Assembly: GCA_024409025.1 (NCBI GenBank)
Contig: JAKSUM010000098.1
Coordinates: 1-5,554 of the forward strand
DNA length: 5,554 nt
Source of the DNA: a bacterium
GTDB lineage: Bacteria > Vulcanimicrobiota > CADAWZ01
Direction of reading: 5' to 3'
In this document: piece by piece, positions 4,523-5,554 of the stretch
Layout: every line of letters begins with the position of its first letter
How positions within the stretch are numbered: the first letter of the stretch is position 1
Position numbers and translations under genes: made by a program
The notes under the pieces: generated by a model
The model's input: only the letters and a program-made list of their open reading frames with translations
Told to the model about the DNA's origin: nothing
Databases searched by the model: none

Positions 4523-5554
4523 TCACATATTCTGAAATACGCTATAAAGAGGAAGGAAGACACTCAGGACAATAAAGCCTATTATGCTTCCTACAAAAAG
4601 GATCATTATCGGCTCGATGACAGAGCTTATGGAATTAAAAAAATTATCCAAATCCGTCTCATACATATTAGCCAAGGCGGAAGTTATATCAGGTATAGAT
4701 CCTGACTCCTCCCCTACTATAAACATGCCTGAAAATATGCTGTCATAGAGGAACTGATCTCTCTTAAAATAGTCCGAAATAAGCTCTCCGCTCTCAAGAG
4801 CATTTGCAGCCTCATTGCAGCTTTTTGCAAAAGCCATATTAGAACACGATGAGGCAGCAAGCCTGAATGCATTCGTAATGGGCACTCCGGCATCTATAAG
4901 AGTTGAAAGAGTGCTGCATATGCTTACATAATTAAGCTTTTTTACGACATCACGGATAATAGGAAGCCTCAGGCATATTTCATCCACAACATATCTGCCA
5001 TGAGGCATGCTCACATATCTCACAACAAGATATACGGATATTCCAAGCAGAATAATAAACCACAAGCTTGAATAAGGATTATCGGCAATCGAAGTCAGAA
5101 ACATTACAAGCTTTGTTGGAGGAGGTATGTCGGCGTCAAGTCCGCTAACAAACTCCATAATCCCAGGCATTATATACTTGAAGGTAATAAGTGTAAAAAT
5201 AACGCAGACAATAAATGCAATAACAGGATATACAAGCGCTCCGACAACCTTCCTATTGATTTCAATCTGCTTAGAAATGGACTTTTCAAGGCTCTGAAGG
5301 ATCTCAGGAAGCCTTCCGTTTTCCTCTCCAAACTTTATGGAGGCTATGTATATCTTATCAAAGAACCAAGGGTAAGCAGAAAAAGCTGCTGAAACCTTCT
5401 TTCCCTGAGAAATATTAAAAAGCAGCCCTCTTATAATGTCCTTCATCAAAGGCTTCCGAACCTGCTCCTGCATCATGGACAAAGATCGGGTAATTTCCAG
5501 ACCTGAAAGAAGTGTTGATTTCAGCTCGCTTGTAAATATATAGAGATCGAACTT
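4523..5554 (-). CDS. GspF/PilC-type inner-membrane platform protein of a type II secretion or type IV pilus system (5' end outside window)
   Basis: The frame is open from the right edge to the TGA at 4525-4523, giving 343 visible residues. Family members are about 400, so roughly 55-60 N-terminal residues lie beyond the window; in-frame TTG and ATG codons near 5482-5471 are internal. Two GspF repeats are visible: the first with LKSTLLSGLEI (11-21) and GEENGRLPE (76-84), the second with LSTLIDAGVPI (216-226) and GEESGSIPD (281-289). Three membrane helices fit the fold, at about 104-130 (with YPVIAF), 163-181 and 312-338, and the protein ends in LPLYSVFQNM. Such proteins sit in the inner membrane and couple the assembly ATPase (GspE/PilB) to pilin or pseudopilin polymerisation. 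The pilus and secretion versions cannot be separated from this sequence; the genes upstream, outside the window, would probably tell. It converges on the transpeptidase gene. Family very sure. Confidence -1.
   Translation of the reverse strand, partial: KFDLYIFTSELKSTLLSGLEITRSLSMMQEQVRKPLMKDIIRGLLFNISQGKKVSAAFSAYPWFFDKIYIASIKFGEENGRLPEILQSLEKSISKQIEINRKVVGALVYPVIAFIVCVIFTLITFKYIMPGIMEFVSGLDADIPPPTKLVMFLTSIADNPYSSLWFIILLGISVYLVVRYVSMPHGRYVVDEICLRLPIIRDVVKKLNYVSICSTLSTLIDAGVPITNAFRLAASSCSNMAFAKSCNEAANALESGELISDYFKRDQFLYDSIFSGMFIVGEESGSIPDITSALANMYETDLDNFFNSISSVIEPIMILFVGSIIGFIVLSVFLPLYSVFQNM

Noticed and set aside
4508..4705. Plus-strand 65-codon open frame
   Set aside because: Overlaps the C-terminal end of the gspF/pilC gene in antisense, starts within the terminator region and has no Shine-Dalgarno or family resemblance.
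5471..5482. TTG/ATG codons as the true start of the gspF/pilC gene
   Set aside because: The frame stays open to the window edge and the upstream residues (LKSTLLSGLEI) match the conserved start of the first GspF repeat, so the gene continues beyond 5554.

Overview
The window is an ordinary piece of a bacterial chromosome holding six protein genes, two of them cut by the window edges. There are no RNA genes, mobile elements or CRISPR arrays. The DNA is moderately AT-rich, uses ATA, AGA and AGG codons freely, and has compact intergenic gaps (the longest is about 219 bp). The gene set is a DegT-type sugar aminotransferase, a lipoprotein, a membrane SPFH protein, RsmI, a secreted L,D-transpeptidase with LysM and copper-amine-oxidase-N-like domains, and a GspF/PilC platform protein. 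This suggests a free-living, peptidoglycan-containing bacterium with surface glycans and a type IV pilus or type II secretion machine. The LysM + YkuD + CuAO-N combination and the codon use would suit a diderm or Firmicutes-related lineage such as Synergistota, but the sequence alone does not fix the phylum.

Layout: 1-955 (minus) is the N-terminal 318 residues of a PLP-dependent DegT/DnrJ/EryC1/StrS aminotransferase. It is divergent from a plus-strand lipoprotein gene (1175-1609), with a very AT-rich promoter region between them. The lipoprotein gene ends in a hairpin terminator (1628-1662). Immediately after it comes a short flotillin-like gene (1672-2304): one membrane helix plus an SPFH head, but no coiled-coil stalk. 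A second terminator-like hairpin (2334-2369) precedes rsmI (about 2385-3236). rsmI overlaps the L,D-transpeptidase gene (3199-4383) by 38 nt, so these two form an operon that ends at a 13-bp perfect hairpin (4392-4420). The minus-strand gspF/pilC gene (4523-5554, N-terminus beyond the window) converges on it.

The genes do not make up one obvious pathway. Five of the six products concern the cell envelope (surface sugar synthesis, lipoprotein, membrane scaffold, peptidoglycan cross-linking, pilus or secretion assembly), and RsmI modifies 16S rRNA. I found no convincing undescribed system. The points most worth a second look are the stalkless flotillin-like protein, the terminator hairpins sitting directly upstream of two start codons that lack Shine-Dalgarno sequences, and a changed conserved motif in RsmI.
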